Assembly: GCA_045810625.1 (NCBI GenBank)
Contig: JBJMVQ010000036.1
Location: 1 to 35,976 of the forward strand
Source of the DNA: JACQFZ01 sp045810625
GTDB taxonomy: Bacteria; Pseudomonadota; Gammaproteobacteria; Acidiferrobacterales; Sulfurifustaceae
DNA length: 35,976 nucleotides
Reading direction: 5' to 3'
Part shown: piece by piece, positions 25,261-33,419 of the stretch
Numbering within the stretch: position 1 is the stretch's first letter
Layout: each line of letters begins with the position of its first letter
The notes under the pieces: model-generated
What the model saw: only the letters and a program-made list of their open reading frames with translations
Databases searched by the model: none
What the model was told of the DNA's origin: nothing
Position numbers and translations under genes: made by a program

Positions 25261-25755
25261 TCAGCCGTTGGCCAAGATGCGTTCGTACAAATCGAGATCG
25301 TGCTCTGAGAAGCAGCAGGCGATGATGTCGTCGAATGCCGCCTCGTGCTCGCGCATCGCCGCAACCGCGATGCGCGCCGCCGGCTCTTTCGGATACCCGT
25401 ACACGCCGGTGCTGATCGATGGAAAAGCGATCGAGCGTACGGCATGTGCGGCGGCGAGTGCGAGAGTATTGCGATAACAGCTCGCGAGCAGTTCGGGTTC
25501 GTTCTGCCGGCCACCGCGCCAGACCGGGCCGACCGTGTGGACGATCCAGCGCGCCCGCAGCTTGAATGCCGGCGTTATTTTCGCTTCTCCCGTCGCGCAG
25601 CCACCGAGGCCACGGCAGTATTCGAGCAGCGCCGGCCCGGCAGCGCGATGTATCGCGCCGTCGACACCGCCGCCGCCGAGCAGCGTTTCGTTCGCGGCAT
25701 TGACGATTGCGTCGACATTAAGCGTAGTGATGTCCGCGTGCAGTGCTCGAATCAT
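25261..25755 (-). CDS. Macro-domain protein, probable O-acetyl-ADP-ribose deacetylase
   Basis: Macro domains bind ADP-ribose and its derivatives; the YmdB-like branch removes acetyl or ADP-ribosyl groups. From ATG 25755 the protein has 164 residues and is almost entirely the domain. Visible motifs are VDAIVNAANETLLGGGGVDGAIH (catalytic Asn and Asp region, about 14-36), TGEAKITPAFKLRARWIVHTVGP and FPSISTGVYGYP. GAGG lies about 10 bases before this ATG. An upstream start at 25785 would add ten non-conserved residues. The substrate cannot be told from sequence. Confidence 0.92.
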   Translation of the reverse strand: MIRALHADITTLNVDAIVNAANETLLGGGGVDGAIHRAAGPALLEYCRGLGGCATGEAKITPAFKLRARWIVHTVGPVWRGGRQNEPELLASCYRNTLALAAAHAVRSIAFPSISTGVYGYPKEPAARIAVAAMREHEAAFDDIIACCFSEHDLDLYERILANG

Positions 25756-25934
25756 GCTCAGAAACCTCGCGACGCAGAGGAACACGGGATAAAAAAGCAG
25801 CGGTTGCCTCGGTTCGACCGATCAGATGATCGCAAATCTTCGAACGACCGGTACGGCCCAAGCACCGCGCCTTCAGCGCCGAGGTCAACCGGCGGAAAAT
25901 TACTTCGCACGGTGGCGGTCGCGAAATGACGGCC

Positions 25935-26321
25935 TCACTTGATGCGCTTGAGCACCGGTCCTTTGCGCGGCGTCGCGGGCGGTGCGGCCGGCCCGGTCGT
26001 GGGGGGACCCTCGTCGGACTCGGGGAACGCCACACCTTGCCCGTTCTCGCGCGCGTATAGCGCGCGTACCGCCGGCAACGGACATTCGATGTCGTAGGGT
26101 TTGCCGCCGAAACGCGCGGAGAAGACGACGCCGTCGGCGTTGAGCTGCAGAGCCTGCGTGGCGCGCGGGGAGACATTGAGCACCACTTTGCCGTCCTGCA
26201 CGTACCCGGCCGGCACGCGAACGCCGGGATGGCTGGCGTCCACAACGAGGTGAGGCGTTAACGCGTTCTCGATCGCCCAATCGTAAACCGCGCGCAGCAG
26301 GTACAACTTGAGCGGTGTCAT
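25935..26321 (-). CDS. sspB: SspB, ClpXP specificity-enhancing factor
   Basis: SspB binds ssrA-tagged peptides and delivers them to ClpXP. The 128-residue protein has the conserved N-terminal body (LKLYLLRAVYDWAIENALTPHLVVDA, then LNVSPRATQALQL and FSARFGG). A variable acidic and Pro-rich linker (about 95-118) leads to the ClpX-binding tail RKGPVLKRIK. GGAG lies 4 bases before the ATG. It follows sspA by 18 bases, the classic sspAB pair. The 25756-25934 gap beyond it holds a GTTCGA/TCGAAC inverted repeat of unclear meaning. Confidence 0.95.
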   Translation of the reverse strand: MTPLKLYLLRAVYDWAIENALTPHLVVDASHPGVRVPAGYVQDGKVVLNVSPRATQALQLNADGVVFSARFGGKPYDIECPLPAVRALYARENGQGVAFPESDEGPPTTGPAAPPATPRKGPVLKRIK

Positions 26322-26339
26322 GACGCTCCGTTACGCCAA

Positions 26340-26999
26340 TTACTTCGGACGATGCATCTCCTTCTCGGCTTCGGTCAGGCTCAGCTTGAACGCCTTGCGG
26401 GCAAAAACACGCTCCGCGTAATCGAGAATCGGCTTTGCCTGGCGCGGCAGCTCGATGCCATACAGGTCGAGGCGCCACAACAGCGGTGCAAGGGCGCAAT
26501 CGACGAGGCTGAACTCTTCCCCGAGTACGTACGCCTGATCCTTGAACACGGGCGAGATCACCGAGAGCCCGTCCCGGACAATCGTGCGGGCGCGCTGCGA
26601 CGCTTTCTTGTCGGGACCGGTAATATCCGGCAGCAGGTTGTACCAGTCGCGATCGAAACGCAGCAACATCAGGCGCGCGCGGGCGCGCGACACCGGATCG
26701 ACCGGCATGAGCGGCGGATGCGGCAGACGTTCGTCGAGATACTCGTTGATAATGCTCGACTCATACAACACGAGATCGCGATCGACGAGCGTCGGGACCT
26801 GATTGTAGGGATTGAGATCGGCCAGCTCGCGCGGCTTCTTCGTGACGTCGACCTCGACGACCTGGCACTCGACGTCCTTCTCGTAAAGGACGATCCGGGT
26901 ACGGTGACTGTAGGGGTCGGTGTTCCCGGCGTACAGCGTCATGATCGGCTTGCGTATCGCCGGCGCTCCTACGCCCTCAATGACTCGTTCCGGATTCAT
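26340..26999 (-). CDS. sspA: SspA, stringent starvation protein A
   Basis: SspA is a glutathione-transferase-fold protein that binds RNA polymerase and alters sigma70 promoter use in stress. From ATG 26999 it has 219 residues. The family body starts MTLYAGNTDPYSHRTRIVL; NQVPTLVDRDLVLYESSIINEYLDER and PHPPLMPVDP follow in the thioredoxin-like part, and EEFSLVDCALAPLLWRL in the helical part. The PHPPLMPVDP surface motif is highly conserved in SspA. GGAGGG precedes the chosen start by about 10 bases; GTG 27041 would add 14 residues. It lies 44 bases after petC. Confidence 0.95.
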   Translation of the reverse strand: MNPERVIEGVGAPAIRKPIMTLYAGNTDPYSHRTRIVLYEKDVECQVVEVDVTKKPRELADLNPYNQVPTLVDRDLVLYESSIINEYLDERLPHPPLMPVDPVSRARARLMLLRFDRDWYNLLPDITGPDKKASQRARTIVRDGLSVISPVFKDQAYVLGEEFSLVDCALAPLLWRLDLYGIELPRQAKPILDYAERVFARKAFKLSLTEAEKEMHRPK

Positions 27000-27043
27000 C
27001 GGCGCACCGCCCTCCACGTCATTAAAATCCGCGGATGACACGA

Positions 27044-27778
27044 TCAGTGAACGTCCTTCCAGTATTCCTTCTTCAACAAATAGGCGAAGACGAAGAATAC
27101 GACCAGAAAGATCAGGACGAAAACGCCAAGCCGATACCGATCCAGTTTCGCCGGCTCGCCGAGATATACCAGGAAGTTAGTGAGGTCCCGCATATCGCGG
27201 TCGAATTCCTGCGGCTTTTTCGTTCCCGGCTTCACTCCCTCGAGTCGCTCGAGTTCGTTAGCCTTGAAGACCGCACGCTGTTCGCCCTGCCACTCATAGA
27301 GCACGTGCGGCATGGCGACGTGGGGAAACACGACGTTATTCCAGCCGGTCGCCGACTTGTCATCGCGATAAAAACCGCGCAGGTAGGTGTACACCCACTC
27401 GGGGCTGCGCCAACGCGTAACCAGCGTAAGATCCGGCGGCGTCACGCCGAACCACTTCTTCGCGTCCTCCTTGCGCATCGCGACCTTCATCGGCTCGCCG
27501 ATCTTATCGGTGACGAACATCATGTCCGCTTTCACCAGATCCTCGGGAATGCCGAGATCGCGCGCCATACGGTTAAAGCGCATATACGAAGCGCTATGGC
27601 ACGACAGACAGTAGTTCACGAACGTGCGCGCACCGCGCTGCAGCGACGGCTCGTCGTGCAGGTCGATTGTGACGGCCTCGCACTTCACGAGGCCGCAGTC
27701 ATGTCCCTCGGCCGCGGGCGCGACGACAGGCAGAGCGCTCCATAACAACGGGATCAGCAGCAGGATTATTTTTCTCAC
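27044..27778 (-). CDS. petC: Cytochrome c1 of the bc1 complex
   Basis: Cytochrome c1 carries electrons from the Rieske protein to soluble cytochrome c. From GTG 27778 it has 244 residues. A signal peptide (residues 1 to about 23, ending near APAAEG) precedes the haem c site CLSCH (57-61). The probable Met ligand lies in FPHVAMPHVL. A C-terminal membrane anchor lies at about 218-236, followed by LLKKEYWKDVH. The start overlaps the petB stop (GTGA). Confidence 0.97.
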   Translation of the reverse strand: MRKIILLLIPLLWSALPVVAPAAEGHDCGLVKCEAVTIDLHDEPSLQRGARTFVNYCLSCHSASYMRFNRMARDLGIPEDLVKADMMFVTDKIGEPMKVAMRKEDAKKWFGVTPPDLTLVTRWRSPEWVYTYLRGFYRDDKSATGWNNVVFPHVAMPHVLYEWQGEQRAVFKANELERLEGVKPGTKKPQEFDRDMRDLTNFLVYLGEPAKLDRYRLGVFVLIFLVVFFVFAYLLKKEYWKDVH

Positions 27779-29151
27779 GTCACTCTCTCCGGCACCGGTT
27801 TGGTCTTGTCGAGAGTCGTGTACCAAGGCATCAACAAGAAGAACAGGAAATAAATGACCAGTCCGATCTTGGCGAGCAGCGAGTACAGGCCGGAGGGCGG
27901 CTTGGTGCCGAGGTAACCGAGCATGACGAAGGTGATCGCGAACAGGGTAAGCGCTGTCTTGTACATCCAGCCGCGATAACGGATCGACTTCACGGGCGAG
28001 CGGTCGAGCCACGGGAGCAGGAACAGAAGCGCGAGCGACGTGCCCATCAATATCACGCCCCATACTTTCGCTTCGAATATCTGGAACCCGATCAGGAGCA
28101 GAATCGCTACGACCAGTGTCACCGCGCGAAGCCGCAGCGTACGCACGCTGAGGATGATGAGCGCCGTCATGGCGATCACGAGCGGCGTCAAACCCCACGC
28201 AACCATGTCCGCCGTCGTCGCGCGCAGGATCGAGTAGAACGGCGTGAAGTACCAAAGCGGCTTGATCTCCTGCGGCGTCTGCAGAATGTTCGCCGGGAGG
28301 AAATTATCGTGCTCGAGGAACCAGCCCCAGACCTCCGGGAAGAAGAACAAGATCGCCGCAAACAGCATGAAGAAAACGACCGTACCGACGAGATCCTTCA
28401 CCGTGTAGTAAGGGTGGAACGGGATCCCGTCCACCGGGAGCCCCTGAGCATTCTTTTTCTTCTTGATCTCGATGCCGTCCGGATTGTTCGAACCGACCTT
28501 GTGCAGCGCGACGATGTGGATGAACACCAGCATCACCAGCACGAGCGGCACCGCGATGACGTGCAAGGAGAAGAAGCGGTTGAGCGTGGCGTCGGACACG
28601 ACGAAGTCGCCGCGTATCCACTCGGCGAGGCCCGGACCGATATATGGAATAGCGTCGAAGAGCGAAATGATGACCTGCGCGCCCCAGTACGACATGTTCC
28701 CCCAGGGGAGCAGATAGCCCATGAAGGCTTCGGCCATCAGCGCAATGAAGATGACGACGCCGATGATCCACAGCAGCTCGCGCGGCCCTCGGAACGATCC
28801 ATACAGGAAGCCGCGGAACATGTGCAGGTACACGACGACGAAGAAGAGCGAGGCGCCCGTCGAATGCATGTAGCGGATCAGCCACCCCCAATCGACATCG
28901 CGCATGATGTACTCGACGGAAGCGAACGCGAGCGTGGTGTCCGGCTTGTAGTGCATCGTGAGGAAGATGCCCGTGAGCAATTGCAGCACGAGCACGACCA
29001 GTGCGAGCGAACCGAAGTAGTACCAGAAATTGAAATTCTTCGGCGCGTAATACTTGGCGACGTGCGCCTCCCAGGTTTCCGAGAGCGGATAGCGTTCGTC
29101 GATCCAGCCGACCAAACGCCTCCAGCGGCTTTCGACGGCGGTCTTTGCCAT
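27775..29151 (-). CDS. petB: Cytochrome b of the bc1 complex
   Basis: Cytochrome b is the membrane core of ubiquinol-cytochrome c reductase. From ATG 29151 it has 458 residues with about nine hydrophobic segments. Haem ligands are His96 and His110 in the first pair (RYMHSTGAS...VVYLHMFRG) and His197 and His212 in the second, a spacing of 15. The ef-loop quinol-site motif is PLWY (298-301), not the mitochondrial PEWY. The start shares one base with the petA stop (TGATG). The C-terminal part adds helices beyond the core, as in other bacterial homologues. Confidence 0.97.
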   Translation of the reverse strand: MAKTAVESRWRRLVGWIDERYPLSETWEAHVAKYYAPKNFNFWYYFGSLALVVLVLQLLTGIFLTMHYKPDTTLAFASVEYIMRDVDWGWLIRYMHSTGASLFFVVVYLHMFRGFLYGSFRGPRELLWIIGVVIFIALMAEAFMGYLLPWGNMSYWGAQVIISLFDAIPYIGPGLAEWIRGDFVVSDATLNRFFSLHVIAVPLVLVMLVFIHIVALHKVGSNNPDGIEIKKKKNAQGLPVDGIPFHPYYTVKDLVGTVVFFMLFAAILFFFPEVWGWFLEHDNFLPANILQTPQEIKPLWYFTPFYSILRATTADMVAWGLTPLVIAMTALIILSVRTLRLRAVTLVVAILLLIGFQIFEAKVWGVILMGTSLALLFLLPWLDRSPVKSIRYRGWMYKTALTLFAITFVMLGYLGTKPPSGLYSLLAKIGLVIYFLFFLLMPWYTTLDKTKPVPERVT

Positions 29152-29753
29152 CAGCCGGCTCCTTTCTGATCGACTCCGATCAGGATGCGGTTGGCGCTCA
29201 CGTACCCGTGCGGCGGCACCACCAAATTGGTGGGTGCGGGTACGTTCTTGAACACGCGTCCCGCGAGGTCGAATTTGGAGCCGTGGCACGGACAGAAAAA
29301 CCCGCCCGGCCACTCCTCGCCGAGCCCGGACGCGGTTCCTGACGCGAGCCGTCTGTCCGGAGAACAACCGAGATGGGTGCAAATACCAACCAATACCAAA
29401 ACTTCCGGCTTGATCGAGCGCGTCGGATTCTGCGCGTACTTCGGCTGCTGCGAAGTGACTTTGCAGTCGGGGTCCGCAAGGAGCGGCGCATCGTTCTGCA
29501 GCGAGGCCAGCATTTCCGGCGTGCGGCGTAGAATCCACACGGGCTTGCCGCGCCACTCGAAGGTCTGAAGTTCTCCCGGCGCTATGTTGCTGATATCGAC
29601 CTCAACCGGCGCTCCGGCAGCCCTGGCGCGCGCACTCGGCATCATGCTGCGCACGAATGGCACGGCGGCCAAAGCCGCTCCGACTGCTCCGAGACCCGTT
29701 GTGATGAGCGTCAGCGCCCGGCGCCGGCGCGGATCGACATCCTCATTACTCAT
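29151..29753 (-). CDS. petA: Rieske iron-sulfur protein of the bc1 complex
   Basis: The [2Fe-2S] subunit that takes the first electron from quinol. The 200-residue protein has an N-terminal RRRRALTLITTG segment resembling a Tat signal that remains as the anchor. The cluster motifs are CTHLGC (125-130) and CPCHGS (154-159). GGGGG lies 4 bases before the ATG. It is the first gene of petABC. The Tat translocon genes lie directly upstream, which suits a protein exported folded with its cluster. Confidence 0.98.
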   Translation of the reverse strand: MSNEDVDPRRRRALTLITTGLGAVGAALAAVPFVRSMMPSARARAAGAPVEVDISNIAPGELQTFEWRGKPVWILRRTPEMLASLQNDAPLLADPDCKVTSQQPKYAQNPTRSIKPEVLVLVGICTHLGCSPDRRLASGTASGLGEEWPGGFFCPCHGSKFDLAGRVFKNVPAPTNLVVPPHGYVSANRILIGVDQKGAG

Positions 29754-29893
29754 GAAACCCCCGGTAGTGTTCAGCGTGGATCGTTTTATTGGCTAGACGA
29801 AAAGACGCAGCTGCGGCGCAGAAACTCGTTCGGATTGGGTGCTTTACTTCAGGCATGCGAAACGCGGCATAGGATCGTCGAAGGTCCTGATTT

Positions 29894-29928
29894 AGTCAAG
29901 AGAAAACGCCGTGCGGCACGCGTTTTTT
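29894..29928. terminator. Candidate terminator between tatC and petA, with an adjacent -35-like box
   Basis: AACG...CGTG and the matching CACG...CGTT (29905-29924, one bulged base) form a short hairpin. It is flanked by six T on the plus strand and TTTTCTCTT on the minus strand, so it could stop the tat transcript. Just beyond, on the minus strand, TTGACT (29899-29894) could be the -35 box of a pet promoter, but no good -10 box sits at the right distance. The rest of the 221-base gap (29754-29974) shows nothing clear. Confidence 0.4.
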
Positions 29929-29974
29929 GTCGCAAAACCGCGGCGCATGCGCTCATTCGGGGCGCGCCCGGCAT

Positions 29975-30766
29975 CTACTTGCCGTGCCGCGGGGGCTCGG
30001 GAACCGCCGCATCGGTGTGAGCGGCAACGGCACGCAAACGCTTGGCGAAGAAGAGCCCTACCTCGAACAGCCCGATCATCGGAATGGCCAGAAGCACTTG
30101 CGAGAACACGTCCGGCGGCGTCAGCACCGCGGCCACGACAAAAGCACCCACGATCACGTAGGACCGCTGCCTCGCGAGCGCCGCCGGGTCGACGATGCCC
30201 ATGAGCGTCAGAATGACGACGGCCACCGGTACTTCGAACGCGACGCCGAAAGCAAAGAACATCGAGAACACGAAGTCGAGGTATGACTTGATGTCCGTCA
30301 TCATGACGACGCCTTCGGGCGCGCTGTGCGCGAAGAAGCCGAACGCGACCGGGAACACCGCAAAATAAGCGAAGGCCATACCCGCGTAGAAAAGAACGAT
30401 GCTCGACAGGAGCAGCGGGAGGGCAATGCGCTTCTCGTGGCGATAAAGACCGGGCGCAACGAACGCCCAGATTTGATACAGCACGAACGGCATCGCGATG
30501 ACGAACGCGACCGCAAGCGTCAGCCGGATCGGCGTCAAAAACGGCGAGGCGACCTCGGTCGCAATCATGCTGGCGCCCTGCGGGAGCACACCGAGCAGCG
30601 GCCGGGCGAGCAGAGCGTAGACTTCGTTGGAAAATGGAACCAGTGCGACGAACGTGACGCCGATCGCAATCAGCGCATACAGCAGCCGGTTACGCAACTC
30701 GAGCAGATGCGATAGAAAGCTCGCTTCCCCGCCCGCGGTGTCGTTGCGCTTCTCGGGCTCAGCCAT
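29975..30766 (-). CDS. tatC: TatC, twin-arginine translocase core subunit
   Basis: TatC is the six-span membrane receptor for twin-arginine signal peptides. The 263-residue protein has the conserved N-terminus SFLSHLLELRNRLLYALIA, the periplasmic-loop segment ASPFLTPIRLTL, FVLYQIWAFVAPGLY and the later FGVAFEVPV. The start overlaps the end of tatB by 8 bases, with AAGGA 5 bases upstream. The tail after the last helix is short and Pro-rich. Confidence 0.98.
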   Translation of the reverse strand: MAEPEKRNDTAGGEASFLSHLLELRNRLLYALIAIGVTFVALVPFSNEVYALLARPLLGVLPQGASMIATEVASPFLTPIRLTLAVAFVIAMPFVLYQIWAFVAPGLYRHEKRIALPLLLSSIVLFYAGMAFAYFAVFPVAFGFFAHSAPEGVVMMTDIKSYLDFVFSMFFAFGVAFEVPVAVVILTLMGIVDPAALARQRSYVIVGAFVVAAVLTPPDVFSQVLLAIPMIGLFEVGLFFAKRLRAVAAHTDAAVPEPPRHGK

Positions 30767-31283
30767 TCGGGTCCTTGGTCGACGTCTCGTTCGGGTTCGG
30801 CTTCGCCGGATTTGCCGATTTGCGCGGTCGCCGTGCGCGCGGGCGCTTCGCGGCCGCCGGCGCCGATTCCGCAGCGCCTGGCGCGGGAGCGGCTGGCGAA
30901 GCGGCGGTTGACGCCGCAGCGGCCGGAGCGGGAGCGGCCGTCGGGGCTGCGGGCTCGGCGGGCGGGGCTGAGGTCGTCCCGAGAGGATTCACCGCGGCGG
31001 ATGGCGGCGTCGGCTCGATTTGCGCCTGCTGCACCAGCTTGCTCGACGTTTCCTCCATCAGGCGGCGGGTGTCATCGAGCTCCTGTTTGAGCTTGCGCAG
31101 CTCCTGAAGATCGGCGTGCTCCAGCTCGCGGTCAAAATCCGATTTGACATCCGCAACGAACCGACGAAACCGCGCCACCCATTGACCGGCCGTGCGGGCG
31201 ACCTCGGGGAGACGCTTTGGGCCGAGCACGATCAGCGCGACGAGCGCGACAACAACCAGTTCGGAAAAACCGACGTCGAACAT
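30759..31283 (-). CDS. tatB: TatB, twin-arginine translocase subunit
   Basis: TatB binds signal peptides together with TatC. The 174-residue protein opens MFDVGFSELVVVALVALIVLG, with the conserved Glu at residue 8 in the single helix. It continues with GPKRLPEVARTAGQWVARFRR and an amphipathic helix. From about residue 90 the tail is low-complexity Ala and Pro, then a basic patch (KRPRARRPRK), which is common and variable in TatB. It lies between tatA and tatC, 22 bases after tatA. Confidence 0.97.
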   Translation of the reverse strand: MFDVGFSELVVVALVALIVLGPKRLPEVARTAGQWVARFRRFVADVKSDFDRELEHADLQELRKLKQELDDTRRLMEETSSKLVQQAQIEPTPPSAAVNPLGTTSAPPAEPAAPTAAPAPAAAASTAASPAAPAPGAAESAPAAAKRPRARRPRKSANPAKPNPNETSTKDPNG

Positions 31284-31305
31284 GCGACCGCGTACGACGA
31301 GGAAA

Positions 31306-31551
31306 TCAGGCCTTGCGGGTTTCTTTCGCCGTCACCTCGGCGTCCACCACGCGGGAAGCACCTTCGAGCTTTTGCGGATCAGCGGGCGCACCTTCCGTCT
31401 TGCCCTTGTCCTCCTCGGTCTTCATCGCGTCTTTGAAATTGCGGATGGCGGTCCCGAGGTCGCCGCCCAGATTGCGTAGCTTCTTCGTGCCGAAGATGAC
31501 GAGGACGATCGCGAGGACGATCAGCCAGTGCCAAATGCTAAATGTGCCCAT
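31306..31551 (-). CDS. tatA: TatA, twin-arginine translocase pore subunit
   Basis: TatA multimers form the translocation path. The 81-residue protein begins MGTFSIWHWLIVLAIVLVIF, then GTKKLRNLGGDLGTAIRNFKDAM, with the conserved hinge Gly and Phe. The tail is acidic then basic and variable. GGAG lies 6 bases before the ATG. It follows hisE by 80 bases on the minus strand; no separate promoter stands out there, so it is probably read through from hisIE. Confidence 0.97.
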   Translation of the reverse strand: MGTFSIWHWLIVLAIVLVIFGTKKLRNLGGDLGTAIRNFKDAMKTEEDKGKTEGAPADPQKLEGASRVVDAEVTAKETRKA

Positions 31552-31631
31552 ATCAGACTCCAGTCATACTATGACGGTTGAAACCGTGTCGTGCTGGCGG
31601 AGATATCGGAGAGTCGGGACGCCGCGACGTT

Positions 31632-31946
31632 CTATTTGCGCGCCGCTTTCTCGTCCAAACCGGAACGGCCGAATCGCCGCTCGAGCTCGTCCAGCACATC
31701 ATCCGGCCCGAGCCCCTGCTGCACAAGAAGGACCAGCGTGTGGAACCAGAGATCGGCCGTTTCATGCACGATCTGCTCGCGATCCCCGGTCTTCGCCGCG
31801 ATCAACGTTTCCGCCGCCTCTTCGCCAATCTTCTTGAGAATGGCGTCGAGCCCTTTGGCGTACAACCCCGCGACATACGAGCTGTCCGGGGAAGCGCGCT
31901 TGCGCGCTTCGAGCGTCTGGGCGAGCTTAGTCAAAACGTCCGACAT
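31632..31946 (-). CDS. hisE: HisE, phosphoribosyl-ATP pyrophosphohydrolase
   Basis: HisE catalyses the second step of histidine synthesis, hydrolysing PR-ATP to PR-AMP. The 104-residue all-helical MazG-like protein carries the metal-binding signature KKIGEEAAETLIAAK and the later HETADLWFHTLVLL. It is separate from HisI here, whereas enteric bacteria have a fused HisIE. It lies 6 bases after the hisI stop. Confidence 0.97.
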   Translation of the reverse strand: MSDVLTKLAQTLEARKRASPDSSYVAGLYAKGLDAILKKIGEEAAETLIAAKTGDREQIVHETADLWFHTLVLLVQQGLGPDDVLDELERRFGRSGLDEKAARK

Positions 31947-31952
31947 GCGATC

Positions 31953-32348
31953 TCACGATTTCCGGCCATAGATTTCCTGCTCGCTCTTGAGGACCGGCTC
32001 ATCGGCGATCCAACGCTCCTGCTCGAGCTTCTGATAGAAACAGCGCCTTCGCCCGGTATGACACGCGATGCCGCCTTCCTGTTCCACCAACAGCAGGATC
32101 GCATCGTTGTCACAATCGAGCCGTATTTCGCGCACCCGCTGCACGTGCCCGGATTCCTCGCCCTTGCGCCACAGACGGCCACGCGAGCGCGACCAGTAAA
32201 CGGCGCGGCCTTCGCGGGCGGTGGCGGCGAGCGCGTCACGATTCATCCAGGCGAGCGTCAGGACCTTGCCGGTCGCCGCTTCCTGGGCGATCGCGGGCAC
32301 TAATCCATCGGCGCCCCAGTCAACCGCATCGAGCCAGTTGTCGGTCAT
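31953..32348 (-). CDS. hisI: HisI, phosphoribosyl-AMP cyclohydrolase
   Basis: HisI opens the adenine ring of PR-AMP, the third histidine step. From ATG 32348 it has 131 residues: DAVDWGADGLVPAIAQEAATG at the start, then MLAW-like LAWMNRDAL, YWSRSRGRLWRKGEESGHVQ, DCDNDAILLLVEQ and the C-terminal CHTGRRRCFY with zinc-ligand Cys residues. No ribosome site is obvious before this ATG; the frame extends 14 codons further upstream without conservation. A TATAAT box lies about 50 bases upstream. Confidence 0.96.
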   Translation of the reverse strand: MTDNWLDAVDWGADGLVPAIAQEAATGKVLTLAWMNRDALAATAREGRAVYWSRSRGRLWRKGEESGHVQRVREIRLDCDNDAILLLVEQEGGIACHTGRRRCFYQKLEQERWIADEPVLKSEQEIYGRKS

Positions 32349-32397
32349 AGCGCTATTTGACCCTAAACGGAGGGCCGGCACAAAGAACAAGCTCGAA

Positions 32398-32403
32398 ATT
32401 ATA
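32398..32403 (-). promoter_or_regulatory. -10 box upstream of hisI
   Basis: A perfect TATAAT on the minus strand lies 50 bases before the hisI ATG. At 17 bases farther only AAACGC is present, so the -35 box is poor. It is the likely promoter of the hisI-hisE-tatABC run, which no longer has hisF directly upstream. Confidence 0.5.
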
Positions 32404-32438
32404 CAGATTTGCGACGACGGGCGTTTTCGGCGGCGATT

Positions 32439-32459
32439 CCCGCCGCCCCGGGCGGCGGG
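32439..32459. other. GC palindrome in the hisI / ECF sigma divergent gap
   Basis: Ten-base perfect arms, CCCGCCGCCC and GGGCGGCGGG, flank a single C. There is no T-run on either side. It lies between the hisI -10 box and the sigma factor gene. It could be a protein site or simply a structural GC-rich element. Confidence 0.35.
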
Positions 32460-32537
32460 CAGAGGCTTGGCCGGTCACAACCAGCGACCCGGGCCGTCTA
32501 ATATAAGGTCCGGCATCGGTTCGACCCGGCAAACCGA

Positions 32538-33416
32538 ATGAAAGCGATCGACGAAGACCAGCTGTTGCAATGCCTGGAAACGGCGCTCGCCGGTGACGCC
32601 GCTGCGCTCGAGAAGCTGCTCATCGCCCTCAAAGACCCATTGTTCCGGCTGTCATTGCGAACGCTGGGAAATTTCGCGGACGCCGAAGACGCGACGCAGG
32701 AAATACTCGTCAAAATCATGACGGCGCTCGCTTCGTTCGAGCGTCGTAGCTCGATCCGCACGTGGGCGTTTCGCATCGGCGTCAATCACCTGCGCGACGT
32801 CGTGGCGCGTCGCGGGCATGCGCCCGCATCCTTTGAGGAGGTCGCCGAGCAGCTCGGACGCGGCTTCGCACTGACGCCCGATTTTACCCGGGGCCAGACC
32901 GCCGCTGATCCGGCCCTCGAACTCGAAGCACGGGAGATTGGGTTGCACTGCCTGCAAGGCATTCTCATGTGTCTCGATACCGACGAACGCCTGGCCTACG
33001 TGCTCAGCGAAGTCTTCGATCTCGACACCTCGACCGCCGCTCAGGTCGCCGGCGTCGGCGCAGCGACATACCGGCAGCGGCTCTCGCGTGGCCGGCGCCG
33101 GTTGGAAGCGTTTCTCGGCCAGCACTGCGGCTTGGTAAACGCGGCCGCATCTTGTACGTGCAGGCGCCAGGCACAGGCGTTGCGGCGCGCGCAGGGGGGC
33201 CGGCCGGTCCGCATTCGTTTCGCGCGCGGCGCACCGGCGACAGCCGAAGAGATCGCACAGGCGCGTGCCGATCTCTCGCGTCTGCAGCGCATCGCGCTTT
33301 TGTTCCGCAACAGCCCGGAATGGTCGACGCCGGACGGCGTGCTCGAGCACGTCCGGCGCACGATCCTCTCGAGCGCGCTGTTCAACACTTCTGAAACGGC
33401 GTCCCGGCCAAACTGA
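32538..33416 (+). CDS. ECF-type RNA polymerase sigma factor with a C-terminal Cys extension
   Basis: The 292-residue protein has sigma region 2 at about residues 30-88 (DPLFRLSLRTLGNFADAEDATQEI, then SSIRTWAFRIGVNHLRD) and region 4 at about 145-195 (DERLAYVLSEVFDLD, then VGAATYRQRLSRGRRRLEAFL). There is no region 1.1 or 3, so it is an ECF (group 4) sigma. About 95 residues follow region 4 and begin CGLVNAAASCTCRR, with Cys197, Cys206 and Cys208, which could bind a metal or act as a redox sensor. No anti-sigma gene is adjacent. A TATAAG box lies about 25 bases upstream without a clear -35. Confidence 0.92.
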   Translation: MKAIDEDQLLQCLETALAGDAAALEKLLIALKDPLFRLSLRTLGNFADAEDATQEILVKIMTALASFERRSSIRTWAFRIGVNHLRDVVARRGHAPASFEEVAEQLGRGFALTPDFTRGQTAADPALELEAREIGLHCLQGILMCLDTDERLAYVLSEVFDLDTSTAAQVAGVGAATYRQRLSRGRRRLEAFLGQHCGLVNAAASCTCRRQAQALRRAQGGRPVRIRFARGAPATAEEIAQARADLSRLQRIALLFRNSPEWSTPDGVLEHVRRTILSSALFNTSETASRPN

Positions 33417-33419
33417 GCT

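Noticed and set aside
25786..25934. Degenerate copy of the mraY-murD repeat (GACGCAGAGGAACACGG near 25770)
   Set aside because: Only about a dozen bases match and there is no second arm, so chance similarity is likely.
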